Shown here: positions 6,278-13,833 of the stretch, piece by piece
Layout: the number at the start of each line of letters is the position of its first letter
Numbering within the stretch: the stretch's first letter is position 1
Assembly (NCBI GenBank): GCA_002296975.1
Contig: DBIS01000115.1
Location: 1-13,833 of the forward strand
DNA: 13,833 bases
Reading direction: 5' to 3'
Origin: Deltaproteobacteria bacterium UBA796
GTDB taxonomy: Bacteria; Myxococcota_A; UBA796
The notes under the pieces: model-generated
What the model saw: the letters and a program-made list of their open reading frames with translations, nothing else
Databases searched by the model: none
What the model was told of the DNA's origin: nothing
Program-made: the position numbers and the translations under genes

Positions 6278-7290
6278 CCTTTGGTATTTGTGTGAGGCGC
6301 TTTGGCCCCGTCGGCGGCATGGAGCGTGTGGCCCATGGGTTTGCCCAATGGATGGTCAGGGAAGGGCACTGTGTCGATGTGTGGTGCGATGAATTTGTCG
6401 GCGGTGTAGACGGAATCCGCCATCGGCGCCTGGGCAGCACTGGACGGGGTGTGGTGTGGAAGGCCATGAGCTTGGCTTCGGCCGTGTCGCGGGTTCCGGT
6501 CGACGATTATCGTGGGTTTTTGCACTTTGAACGCGGCGGGCGCGGCGGTGTGTACAGGGCCGGTGCCGGATGTCACGGGGCTTTTCGTCAGCAGGTCGGC
6601 GGCGGGCTTTTGGGGCCGTGGATGCAAAGGCTTGATGAGCGCAGTTGTGCGGATGCTGGCTTGGTGGTCGTTAACAGCCAGATGGTTTTTGATGAGCTGC
6701 GTGATTTATATGCAATCGATCCGGCCAAGCTTCGGTTGGTGCGAAATGGTGTAGATTTAGAGCACTTCAAGCCTGGCCAACGGAGCCAACGGCCTGAAAT
6801 CGTATTTGTCGGCCACGACGCCCGCCGGAAAGGGCTGGACACCGCGATTTTGGCCATCGCCAACCTGCCCGATGTGGCGCTTGTGGTCGTGGGTGGGGTG
6901 ACCGCTCGGGCGAAAGCCTGGGCCAGAGCGGCCGGCGTGGCAGATCGAGTACACTTTGTGGGTGAGGTGTCGGATACCGCACCGTTGATTGCCCGGGCCC
7001 ATGCCATGGTATTGCCCACGCGCTATGATCCCTCGGCCAATGTCGTGCTCGAGGCGATGGCTTGTGGGGTGCCGGTCGTGACAACGTCTAGAAATGGCGC
7101 ATCGGAGATTTTGCCGAAGCCCTGGCTGGTTTTGGATGACGTGAGGGATGCAGATCGCCTCGCTGAGGTGTTGGGGTGTGCGATGACCGATAAAACACTC
7201 AGTACAGCATGCCGAAATGCTGCACAAGCTCATGGCCTCGACGGGTCTTTTGGTGCATTGTTTCGGGTGATGACGGAGCTGCGCGCTTGA
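6274..7290 (+). CDS. GT4 family glycosyltransferase, WaaG-like (probable LPS core)
   Basis: I choose ATG 6274, overlapping the GT2 stop by 4 bp, because the family N-terminus MTFGICVRRFGPVGGMERVA begins exactly there; the open frame extends further upstream inside the GT2 gene. Length is 338 residues. The N-terminal Rossmann half has the glycine-rich FGPVGGMERV loop and a WaaG-like VYRAGAGCHGAFRQ (93-106). The C-terminal half carries FVGHDARRKGLDTAI (178-192, donor phosphate-binding R/K), LVVVGG and YDPSANVVLEAMACGVPVVT (251-270), where D252-x7-E260 stands for the usual E-x7-E. It should add a hexose to the lipopolysaccharide core in the cytoplasm. The gene end overlaps the PBP start (TTGA). 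Confidence 0.9.
   Translation: MTFGICVRRFGPVGGMERVAHGFAQWMVREGHCVDVWCDEFVGGVDGIRHRRLGSTGRGVVWKAMSLASAVSRVPVDDYRGFLHFERGGRGGVYRAGAGCHGAFRQQVGGGLLGPWMQRLDERSCADAGLVVVNSQMVFDELRDLYAIDPAKLRLVRNGVDLEHFKPGQRSQRPEIVFVGHDARRKGLDTAILAIANLPDVALVVVGGVTARAKAWARAAGVADRVHFVGEVSDTAPLIARAHAMVLPTRYDPSANVVLEAMACGVPVVTTSRNGASEILPKPWLVLDDVRDADRLAEVLGCAMTDKTLSTACRNAAQAHGLDGSFGALFRVMTELRA
7275..7290 (+). promoter_or_regulatory. Ribosome-binding site and TTGA overlap deciding the PBP start
   Basis: GGAG (7275-7278) lies 8 nt before TTG (7287-7289), whose last bases form the TGA stop (7288-7290) of the GT4 gene. The ATG at 7209 in the same frame has no ribosome-binding site and would add 26 residues ahead of the membrane anchor. 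The receptor/lipoprotein junction has the same layout: GGAG, 8 nt, TTGA. Confidence 0.65.
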
Positions 7291-10200
7291 ATCGCCGTGG
7301 TTTTATAAGCCTGATGGCTGTGGTCGGCGTGTTGGTTGTGGTGGCCTTTGCGGGTGCTTTTTGGGTTTACCGGGACACGATTGTCAAACACCCTGGCGAG
7401 CACATCGCAAAAGCGCATATTCGGGGCGTCATCGCCCAAGAGTCGGCGGTGCTATACCGAGATGGCCATCAGCGAATCGGGGTGTTTTTTGCCCGAGAAC
7501 ACCGCACCTATGTCCCCTATAAGGACATCCCAAGCAGTTGGGTGTCGGCCATCGTCGCAGCAGAAGATAAACGATTTTGGGACCATGTCGGCTTTGATGT
7601 GTTTGGGATTTCCCGGGCGATGCTTCGAAATATCAAGGCGGGTCGGATGGTGGCAGGGGGCTCAACCCTCAGTCAGCAGACGGCTAAAAACCTGTACTAC
7701 CGACCGGACCGCTCATTGAAAAGCAAGTGGACGGAGTTGCTGAATGCCCTCCGCTTGGAGGCGGCCTATTCCAAACAGGAGATCCTCGAGTTTTATGCCA
7801 ATCAGTTCCATGTGAGCAGTAATGGGCGAGGCCTGGGCATTGCGGCACGGTATTTTTTCGATAAAAATATCACGGAGATCGACACCCTGGAGTCTGCATT
7901 TTTGGCCGGAATGGTCAAAGCGCCCGCCAGATACAACCCCTTCATTGGCGCAACCGCTGAGGCCCGCTCATTGGCTCGTCAGCGTGCGACAGAACGCACC
8001 CATTATGTGTTGGGTCGCATGCGGGATGAGGGGGTGTTGAGTGCTTCGGTTTATGCCGATTTGAAAGCCCGAGATTTGCCCTTCAAAAAGGGACGCTTTC
8101 AGTATGAGAGCAACGTGATTTTGGATGAGGTGGAGGCTCGGCTGGCGGCGGCTCCGTTTCCCGAGCTTTTCGAGTCTCTCAACATCGACAACCCTTCGAC
8201 AGCAGGTATTTCGATTGTCACAACCCTCGATGAGCAGGCCCAGCGGGGGGCGACCTATGCGCTTTGGCATCATCTCAGCGAGGTTGGGCCGCTTATCGAG
8301 GGCGGGGGTGTGGATGCCTTTGGCCTGGATGCCGGAACACCCCCGCGATTTGACCCCAGCCGCTCCATGGCGCCGGGTACCTTTCATCGTGGCTTGCTGG
8401 TCGATGGTCTTGAGGCCGCTGGTTTGGAGCTTCGACTGCCGAACGGGCGGTGTGTGCTCGACAAGGCCGCCATTCAGCGTGCTGCGGATATTGTCGCTCG
8501 GGCGAGTGGTGGCAACACCTGGGGCAAGGGCAAAGCCAAGCACCGCCAGGCAATAGAGGCGTTGGTGCGCAAGCCCACGCCAGTTTTGGTAAGCATCCGC
8601 TCACAGGACGGGACCTCACCCATATGTGATTTAGAGATTCGACCCAAGCTTCAAGGCGGGGTCATTTTGCTCGAAGAAGGGCGAATCCGGGCGATGGTTG
8701 GGGGCAATGACAATCGGAATTTCAACCGAGCCATCGCAGCACGGCGGCAGTTGGGTAGCATCTGGAAGCCTGTACTTTATAATGCGGCTTTGCAATTGGG
8801 ATGGTCGCCGACAGACATCATCGACAACCGCAGCAATGTCTTTCACTTTGAAGGGACTTGGTATTATCCGAGGGCTGACCACGATAATAAGGATTGGGTG
8901 AGCCTGGGATGGTTGGGGACACGCAGTGAGAACCTTGGGAGCATCTGGTTGCTGACCCATCTGACTGACCGTCTTGGGCCCGGGCAGTTTGAGTTGTTGG
9001 CCCAAAGCCTCGGTCTCACCCGTTCTGATGACGAAGAATGGATGGCCTATATTCGTCGAATTCGGGATGATGAGGGGGTCATTAGTACCGATGCGCGTTT
9101 GAGTGAGATGGCCTTTGTTGCCGCCAAACTTGAAATGGTGTCCACCCTCGGGCCACAGAGCGAAGCTGGGCGGGCCTTGCGCAGCTTGTTTTACGGGCGT
9201 GGCCTGGAGGCCGAACATGCGCGGGTGGTGGCCAGTGGCTCACGTGTGGCCGAAAAACAGACGGCGCTCGACAGGAGTTATCGGGCACTCGCCCAGCGTG
9301 GGACAGTGTGTATCGCTGATGTGAATGCGCTTTTGGACACGATCTCTGATGCCCGTGGCGCGATGGCTGCTGGGGTCTCTGATGACGAGCCAGTGACCCC
9401 AGAAGATATGCCGCCGCCAGATATGTCTTTGTTTTCGCGTCTTGGCGTTTTGGACGGCGCGATTCAATGTGGCTTTGATTCGAGGGTGCATAGCCCCGTC
9501 AACGAAGCGCTGTGGATGGACTGGGTGATGGGTTTGGTGCGTGTGCCTGTGACAGCCAAAGTCGAGGTGGCGCCAGGCTTGAGTTTGGGCCTTATGGCGC
9601 AAGTTCACGGGGCCATGAAGCGCCGGCTTTTGGTGTGGGGATCTGCTGACCCTTATGGGTGGAATATTCTTCAATATCATCCCGATATGCGCAGCTTGGT
9701 TGGGCTTCGGTACATGGACAAGCTCGCCCGGACTTTTGGCGTTCGGGAGGCCTTGCCACCAGTTTTGAGCATGCCTTTGGGGGCTGTAGACCTATCGATA
9801 GAGGAGGCTGCGACCTTGTATCAAGGGCTGATGGATGGCCAGGTCTGGAATTTTCCAGGGCACACCGAGGCAGGGGCCGTGCCAAGCCCAAGCCATTCGA
9901 CCCAGTTGATCGCCGAGATTCGCGATGCTTCGGGTGCAATTCTGTATCGCGCAAACCCGGTGCCGAGGCCAGTGATCGACCCGCAGGCTGGGCGTCTGGT
10001 CGGAGATGTGCTTCGAAATGTCGTGCGCTGGGGGACGGGTCGCCGAGCGCTCAATGCGGTGTCGGTCGCAGGGGTACGGGTGCCTTTGGCGGGTAAAACC
10101 GGCACCACCAATGGCTACAAGAACGCGGCATTCGCTGGCTTTGTGCCGAAATTCAACAACGAGAGTTGGACCTGGGCGAAGGGCTACACATTGGTGACCT

Positions 10201-10598
10201 ATGTCGGCTACGACGACAACACGCCCATGCGCCGGGCTTCGGTGCGTTTACAGGGAAGCAATGGTGCGCTTCCGGTGTGGGTGGCAACGGCCAAGGCTTT
10301 GGGGGCGGCTGGCTTGCTTGGTGTCCCCACCGGTGCTGCTTCGCCTGAGTGGCAAATCGAAGAGGGGCTTTCGCGGGTCGCAGTGGTTGAAGGTACGGGG
10401 CTTTCGCGACCCACGGCCCCAGAAGCTGACGGCCCTGATCTCGATGAGGCCGCGCCTGATGGCAGGAGTATTTTGGTGGGCAGGGCCCGTCATTTTTCGC
10501 CGGTTGGGATGGCCGCATTTGTGGCCGTTGATTTAGAGTCTATGGCGCGGGTGTCTCGGGTTGAGGCCGATCCTGATACCGGCTTGGATGCACCGTGA
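7287..10598 (+). CDS. Class A penicillin-binding protein with split transpeptidase domain
   Basis: With the TTG start the protein has 1103 residues, against about 800-900 for usual class A PBPs. Residues 5-28 are a single membrane anchor. The GT51 transglycosylase follows: VAAEDKRFWDHVGFD (catalytic Glu93), GGSTLSQQTAKN (124-135), SLKSKWTELLNALRLE (Glu150), KQEILEFYANQ and RGLGIAARYFF. An OB-like linker spans about 310-455. The transpeptidase has SxxK as S491-IW-K494 in LGSIWKP, SxN as SEN 547-549 and KTGT at 937-940 (AGKTGTTNGYKN). All active-site motifs are present, so both glycan polymerisation and crosslinking are expected at the periplasmic face. The distance from SxN to KTG is 388 residues, against about 185 in E. 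coli PBP1A. Roughly residues 579-805 are extra and include a proline-rich stretch TPEDMPPPDM. The gene lies between LPS glycosyltransferases and secreted accessory proteins. Confidence 0.93.
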   Translation: MNRRGFISLMAVVGVLVVVAFAGAFWVYRDTIVKHPGEHIAKAHIRGVIAQESAVLYRDGHQRIGVFFAREHRTYVPYKDIPSSWVSAIVAAEDKRFWDHVGFDVFGISRAMLRNIKAGRMVAGGSTLSQQTAKNLYYRPDRSLKSKWTELLNALRLEAAYSKQEILEFYANQFHVSSNGRGLGIAARYFFDKNITEIDTLESAFLAGMVKAPARYNPFIGATAEARSLARQRATERTHYVLGRMRDEGVLSASVYADLKARDLPFKKGRFQYESNVILDEVEARLAAAPFPELFESLNIDNPSTAGISIVTTLDEQAQRGATYALWHHLSEVGPLIEGGGVDAFGLDAGTPPRFDPSRSMAPGTFHRGLLVDGLEAAGLELRLPNGRCVLDKAAIQRAADIVARASGGNTWGKGKAKHRQAIEALVRKPTPVLVSIRSQDGTSPICDLEIRPKLQGGVILLEEGRIRAMVGGNDNRNFNRAIAARRQLGSIWKPVLYNAALQLGWSPTDIIDNRSNVFHFEGTWYYPRADHDNKDWVSLGWLGTRSENLGSIWLLTHLTDRLGPGQFELLAQSLGLTRSDDEEWMAYIRRIRDDEGVISTDARLSEMAFVAAKLEMVSTLGPQSEAGRALRSLFYGRGLEAEHARVVASGSRVAEKQTALDRSYRALAQRGTVCIADVNALLDTISDARGAMAAGVSDDEPVTPEDMPPPDMSLFSRLGVLDGAIQCGFDSRVHSPVNEALWMDWVMGLVRVPVTAKVEVAPGLSLGLMAQVHGAMKRRLLVWGSADPYGWNILQYHPDMRSLVGLRYMDKLARTFGVREALPPVLSMPLGAVDLSIEEAATLYQGLMDGQVWNFPGHTEAGAVPSPSHSTQLIAEIRDASGAILYRANPVPRPVIDPQAGRLVGDVLRNVVRWGTGRRALNAVSVAGVRVPLAGKTGTTNGYKNAAFAGFVPKFNNESWTWAKGYTLVTYVGYDDNTPMRRASVRLQGSNGALPVWVATAKALGAAGLLGVPTGAASPEWQIEEGLSRVAVVEGTGLSRPTAPEADGPDLDEAAPDGRSILVGRARHFSPVGMAAFVAVDLESMARVSRVEADPDTGLDAP

Positions 10599-10611
10599 TA
10601 GGGGGAAGCGT

Positions 10612-11403
10612 ATGAAATCAGTTCTATTATCGTTATGGCTTTCGAGCGCTTGTGTGGTTCGTCAATATGGCGCTGGGCCGACGACATCTGCAGCTTCGGT
10701 CGATGCGGTTGCGCCGGTGGATTTTTCAGATGTACAGGCCCGTCTAGAGCGCATGATCGTTGCCGAAACAGAGAATGTGGACCGGCGGGATCGCTTAGAG
10801 GCGGCATGGGAGCTTGGTCATAAAATGAAGACCGAGCGTGCCAGCGCGCAGCACTTGACCCTGCGTTTTTTAATGCGTTTTGTCGAGGTTGAAAAACGGA
10901 ACCAAGACGCAGACACCGACGCTGTTGCCGACCCTAATCAGCAAGATTTTGTACCGATTTCTTCGATCGCAGCCCAACGTATTGGCACATCTGTAGAGGC
11001 GGCGCCAGCGGTCCATCAAGTCAAAAAACGAGTGGCGATAGTACCCCCGGATGCCGGTGCCACGGCTGTGATGGATTCCGCACGCGAGCGCATGGGCGCC
11101 GGAGATCTTGAGGGTGCCCGGAGACAACTTGCCGTATGTGAAGGCCAGCCGTGTGGCGCGGCGACGGTCACTTTGTACAGAGAGGTTGTCGACCGGCTGG
11201 TTTATCAGCGTCGAGAGGCTGCGGGTGTGGCATTTTTGGCCGCGCGGGAGCTTGGAGACAAAGGAAACCGAATGGCTGAGTTTCGAAAAGTCGCTCTAGA
11301 TTTGCGTGGGTTGGCTCGAGATTACCCCGATTCCCGCTATGCCGTCGGGGTGGCGGAGAGTCTCGCCACCGTCGATGCTGCTTTGACGAACCCAGACCAG
11401 TAG
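10612..11403 (+). CDS. Probable lipoprotein with helical TPR-like C-terminal part
   Basis: I choose ATG 10612, after GGGGGAAG, because it starts a lipoprotein signal MKSVLLSLWLSSAC with Cys14. The lipobox is imperfect (Ser at -3), so lipidation is likely but not certain. The frame extends upstream into the PBP gene without support. Length is 263 residues. Residues 35-95 are predicted charged helices (LERMIVAETENVDRRDRLEAAWELGHK). A polar linker follows, with DADTDAVADPNQ near 99-110. The C-terminal part from about 150 has ARERMGAGDLEGARRQLAVC (TPR-like), a close cysteine pair C176/C181 and LARDYPDSRYAVGV, resembling helices in YbgF/BamD-type TPR proteins. It lies 13 bp after the PBP gene and 9 bp before the Hcp-like gene. 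A role as periplasmic scaffold or regulator of the PBP is inferred, as with LpoA-type activators, but I see no homology to those. Confidence 0.75.
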   Translation: MKSVLLSLWLSSACVVRQYGAGPTTSAASVDAVAPVDFSDVQARLERMIVAETENVDRRDRLEAAWELGHKMKTERASAQHLTLRFLMRFVEVEKRNQDADTDAVADPNQQDFVPISSIAAQRIGTSVEAAPAVHQVKKRVAIVPPDAGATAVMDSARERMGAGDLEGARRQLAVCEGQPCGAATVTLYREVVDRLVYQRREAAGVAFLAARELGDKGNRMAEFRKVALDLRGLARDYPDSRYAVGVAESLATVDAALTNPDQ

Positions 11404-11412
11404 GAGTTTGAT

Positions 11413-12264
11413 GTGCGTGTTTGGATGGCTTTGCTTTTACTGTGTGTGACCACATCCGCCTTTGGTGGAAAAAAATCCAAGGAGCGTACGGCCCTGAGTC
11501 GTCCTAAGTTTGCCCGTGGCGCACCGCCTCAACTCAAACAGCAGATCAGCACGTATTGGTCACAGTGTACGCAAAATGATTCCGAGGCTTGTATGCTTTT
11601 CGGTGATGCATACGCCGCTGGAAAGGCCGTGGTCAAGAGCCAGCGTTTTGCCGTCGATTTGTACGCCAAGGCCTGTGAGGGTGACCTGGCTGCAGCTTGC
11701 TACAAAGCAGGGATGCGACACTATAAGGGAATCGATGGCGCCGAAAGCAAGGCGTCGGCCCGTCTGCTTTTTGAGAAGGCGTGTGCTTTGCAAGAGATCA
11801 GGGGCTGCAATAATCAGGCGATGATGTTGATGGCTGGAGATGGAGGCGAGGCCGACGCGCCACGGGCCAAGGCCATTTACAAAGACGCTTGTGAGCGCGC
11901 CCATGCCCAAGCTTGCGTTGAGCTCGGGATCGCATTTGAAAGCGGGGCAGGGGGTGAGCCTGATTTGAAGCGCGCTTTGCGAATTTTTGGTACGGGTTGT
12001 GATCTTGGGGCGAGCGACGGCTGCTATCGTGGGGCGGCTTTGGCCATCTCTGGGCGCATGGGACCTCAAGATTTCGTGACCGCCCTGGGTTGGTTTGAGC
12101 GGGGCTGCGATGACCGTCATGCTTCCTCATGCAAGGCGTTGGGCATGATGTACGAGAAGGGTTTGGGGGTTCGGATGAATGTTGAAACCGCCGTGGAGAT
12201 GTACGAGAAGGGCTGTAAACTCGGTCTGAAGTCAGCTTGCTTGAAAAAGCAGCGCATGTACTAG
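11413..12264 (+). CDS. Secreted Sel1/Hcp-type cysteine-rich repeat protein
   Basis: The protein has 283 residues and a GTG start with GGAG (11403-11406) 6 nt upstream. A signal peptide MRVWMALLLLCVTTSAFG precedes a basic linker (KKSKERTALSRPKFARG). The body consists of seven C-x7-C pairs beginning at residues 52, 88, 124, 160, 196, 232 and 268, an exact 36-residue period throughout. Examples are CEGDLAAAC, CERAHAQAC and CKLGLKSAC. This is the architecture of Sel1-like repeats of the Helicobacter cysteine-rich (Hcp) class, in which each helix pair is closed by one disulfide. Export is therefore expected. Hcp proteins bind beta-lactams or act weakly on them, and Sel1 proteins often mediate protein contacts. 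Position after a PBP gene suggests a peptidoglycan-related periplasmic partner, by inference. The final repeat ends almost at the C-terminus. Confidence 0.92.
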   Translation: MRVWMALLLLCVTTSAFGGKKSKERTALSRPKFARGAPPQLKQQISTYWSQCTQNDSEACMLFGDAYAAGKAVVKSQRFAVDLYAKACEGDLAAACYKAGMRHYKGIDGAESKASARLLFEKACALQEIRGCNNQAMMLMAGDGGEADAPRAKAIYKDACERAHAQACVELGIAFESGAGGEPDLKRALRIFGTGCDLGASDGCYRGAALAISGRMGPQDFVTALGWFERGCDDRHASSCKALGMMYEKGLGVRMNVETAVEMYEKGCKLGLKSACLKKQRMY

Positions 12265-12306
12265 GCATGTCGATTATTGATGCGCACACATTCGGGGGTG
12301 TTGGGC

Positions 12307-13434
12307 ATGAAACGTCGGGATTTTCTTGGAAGTTTGGGTGGGTCCTTGGTTGGTCTTGCGGGCGTAGGTGCGGCAGTTTCAGCTTGCGGGGGCGAGAAAA
12401 GTCCAGCGGGTAGTTCGCCTATCGTGAGCGCTCAAAAGAAGATTCGTTGGCGCCTCGCGAGTTCCTTTCCGCGGTCCCTGGACACCATTTTTGGTGCGGC
12501 AGAGTTTATGGCCGAGCGTGTATCTGCGATGACCGACGGCGCTTTCGATATCCGGGTATACCCTGGGGGTGAGCTTGTTCCGGGTTTGGCAGTGCTGGAT
12601 GCAGTTCAAAATCGAACCGTCCAAATCGGTCAAACATGTAGCTATTATTACACCGGAAAAAACCCGGCTTTGGCCTTTGATACCTGTGTGCCTTTTGGGA
12701 TGACAGCGCGCCAGCAATCCGCTTGGCTCGGCGAAGGGGGCGGTGGCGAGTTGATGGCCAAAGTGTTTTCGGACTTTGGCGTGCGCTCTTTTTCTTCGGG
12801 CAACACCGGTGCTCAAATGGGCGGTTGGTTCAAAGAGGAACTGTCTGGGCTGGAAGGGCTCAAGGGTTTGCGGATTCGCATTCCGGGCCTTGGGGGTGAT
12901 GTGATGAGCGCGCTGGGGGCTTCAGTACAGGTCATCGCGGGCGGTGAGATTTACCCGGCCTTGGAGCGTGGGGCAATCGACGCGACCGAGTGGGTTGGCC
13001 CTTATGACGATGAGAAGCTCGGCTTTTATAAAGTGGCCAAAAACTATTATTACCCCGGGTGGTGGGAGCCTGGGCCGGCCATGAGTATTTACGTGGGAGA
13101 GGCGGCATGGGCGTCGCTACCTGCGCGCTATAAAGAGATTCTTAAAAGTGCGATTCAGGAGGCGGGCGTCGAGATGCAGCGTCGGTATGACGCCCGAAAC
13201 CCCGCGGCCTTAAAGCGAATTTTGGCCCATGGTGTCAGTCTACGCCCATTTTCCGAGGATCTGATGGAGGGTGCCTTCGCTGCATCGACACAGATTTTGG
13301 AGGACTATGCCGCCGCGGATGCTGGCTATGCAGAGATTTACAAGCACTGGAGGGCCTCGAGAGCCGACCAGTTTAAGTTCTTCTCTACCGCGGAGTTGGC
13401 CTATGCCAAGTTTGCCTATCCGCGGGCGCTGTAA
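12307..13434 (+). CDS. TRAP-type transporter substrate-binding lipoprotein, DctP/TakP-like, Tat-exported
   Basis: I choose ATG 12307, which starts a twin-arginine signal MKRRDFLGSLGG followed by a hydrophobic stretch and the lipobox VSAC (Cys27). A GGGGGTG lies upstream. Length is 375 residues. Family features are IRWRLASSFPRSLDTIFGAA (46-65), RVYPGGELVPGL, MGGWFKEEL (171-179), GLRIRIPGLGGDV (187-199, containing the Arg that usually binds the substrate carboxylate), GGEIYPALERGAIDATEW (212-229) and YYYPGWWEPG (247-256). These fit the TakP/FcbT1-type branch that binds keto acids or other organic acids. A lipid anchor is less common for TRAP receptors and could hold it at the inner or outer membrane. 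No DctQ or DctM membrane subunit is visible; the next gene is on the other strand. It lies 42 bp after the Sel1 gene, so it may share the operon transcript. Confidence 0.92.
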   Translation: MKRRDFLGSLGGSLVGLAGVGAAVSACGGEKSPAGSSPIVSAQKKIRWRLASSFPRSLDTIFGAAEFMAERVSAMTDGAFDIRVYPGGELVPGLAVLDAVQNRTVQIGQTCSYYYTGKNPALAFDTCVPFGMTARQQSAWLGEGGGGELMAKVFSDFGVRSFSSGNTGAQMGGWFKEELSGLEGLKGLRIRIPGLGGDVMSALGASVQVIAGGEIYPALERGAIDATEWVGPYDDEKLGFYKVAKNYYYPGWWEPGPAMSIYVGEAAWASLPARYKEILKSAIQEAGVEMQRRYDARNPAALKRILAHGVSLRPFSEDLMEGAFAASTQILEDYAAADAGYAEIYKHWRASRADQFKFFSTAELAYAKFAYPRAL

Positions 13435-13467
13435 GTCCGCTCGATACTCACGCCGTCATTGGTTTCA

Positions 13468-13833
13468 TTACTCGACTGGGTACCCAGCCGATTGCCACTG
13501 GGTGTAGCCATCTGGAAGGTCATAAATGTGGCAATAGCCGAGGTCTTTTAGGGCGGTGGTGGCTGCGACGCTCATGGGGCCTGTCTTGCAATAGAGGATG
13601 ATTTCAGCACCAAGATTGTCTCCGACGGCGGCCACGATGGCGTCGATATTATTGAAGGCGGCGGTAGCGTCGGTGCCCACAATGTCGATGGTGTGTGGGA
13701 TGTGGACGTTGACGAGCTGGAATGCGTCATCGCCGCTTGTCCGTGCATCCAGCCGGGCTGCGAGCTCGGTGAGTGAGAGGTTGGTCACCGTGGGGACTAC
13801 GCCCTCGCATGGGTCGGCGTCAGCATCAGCGTC
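13468..13833 (-). CDS. Rhodanese-domain protein, probably secreted or lipid-anchored (5' part outside window)
   Basis: The minus-strand frame is open from the right edge of the window to TAA at 13470-13468, so the start lies outside. A GTG at 13788 is only an internal codon. The visible 121 residues begin DADADADPCEGVVPT, a low-complexity Asp/Ala linker of the sort seen after signal sequences of secreted or lipoproteins. Then comes a rhodanese domain: LVNVHIPHTIDIVGTD (the usual acidic DVR replaced by VNVH), the active-site loop YCKTGPMS with the sulfur-carrying Cys, and a C-terminal GYCHIYDLPDGYTQWQSAGY. Rhodaneses move sulfane sulfur or act as structural modules. The substrate here is unknown. 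It converges with the TRAP gene with 33 bp between stops and no clear terminator. Confidence 0.85.
   Translation of the reverse strand, partial: DADADADPCEGVVPTVTNLSLTELAARLDARTSGDDAFQLVNVHIPHTIDIVGTDATAAFNNIDAIVAAVGDNLGAEIILYCKTGPMSVAATTALKDLGYCHIYDLPDGYTQWQSAGYPVE

Noticed and set aside
7209..7286. An upstream ATG for the PBP inside the GT4 gene
   Set aside because: It has no ribosome-binding site and would add 26 residues ahead of the membrane anchor. The TTG at 7287 has GGAG at 8 nt and overlaps the preceding stop.
12267..12417. A frame starting MSIIDAHTFGG right after the Sel1 gene, resembling an amidohydrolase N-terminus
   Set aside because: The metal-binding HxH is absent (HTF). The frame runs out of phase through the Tat signal of the TRAP binding protein and soon stops, so the likeness is probably chance.
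1..13833. Search for CRISPR arrays, toxin-antitoxin pairs, transposases and phage genes
   Set aside because: No regularly spaced DNA repeats, transposase-like proteins or small toxin pairs were found on either strand. The strictly periodic signal at 11566-12240 is a protein repeat.

Overview
The window reads as chromosomal DNA of a GC-rich Gram-negative bacterium. A myxobacterial or related lineage (Myxococcota, possibly Bradymonadales-like) is the best guess. This rests on an outer-membrane barrel resembling a family common in that group, a TonB-dependent receptor carrying its own TonB C-terminal-like domain, acidic and Ala/Asp-rich lipoproteins, and frequent GTG and TTG starts. No phylogenetic marker is present, so this is inference. 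Almost every gene acts in the cell envelope. I see no transposase, integrase, CRISPR array or phage gene.

Left part (1-4763). A partial outer-membrane barrel gene runs leftward off the edge. A small secreted four-cysteine protein gene (702-1145) diverges from it across a 207-bp spacer that holds a dyad and a 16-bp direct repeat. Tail to tail with the small gene is a leftward two-gene unit: an 889-residue TonB-dependent receptor and a lipoprotein whose TTG start overlaps the receptor stop. They probably form one outer-membrane uptake or sensing pair.

Middle (4764-5530). A leftward tRNA-Cys(GCA) gene has a promoter-like sequence upstream and a perfect 11-bp hairpin downstream. Immediately upstream of the tRNA is a degraded DUF2817 (M14-like zinc peptidase) gene. 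Its N-terminal third and its extreme C-terminus remain, in different frames, and the middle is missing.

Right part (5531-13434). A rightward run of six tightly packed genes begins with a WaaE/KdtX-like GT2 glycosyltransferase and a WaaG-like GT4 glycosyltransferase, both probably for lipopolysaccharide core assembly. Next comes an oversized class A penicillin-binding protein whose transpeptidase domain is split by about 230 extra residues. It is followed by a TPR-like lipoprotein, a secreted Sel1/Hcp-type protein with seven exact 36-residue disulfide repeats, and a Tat-exported lipoprotein of the TRAP substrate-binding family. The first three genes overlap (ATGA, then TTGA), and the next gaps are 13, 9 and 42 bp, so co-transcription is likely. 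A plausible reading is an envelope-building operon that couples lipopolysaccharide core synthesis to peptidoglycan synthesis with periplasmic accessory proteins. That is inference from gene order.

Right edge (13468-13833). A leftward secreted or lipid-anchored rhodanese-domain gene enters from outside the window and converges on the TRAP gene.

The best candidates for something undescribed are the split-transpeptidase PBP together with its lipoprotein and Hcp-like neighbours, and the receptor that carries a TonB-type domain and is translationally coupled to a lipoprotein.
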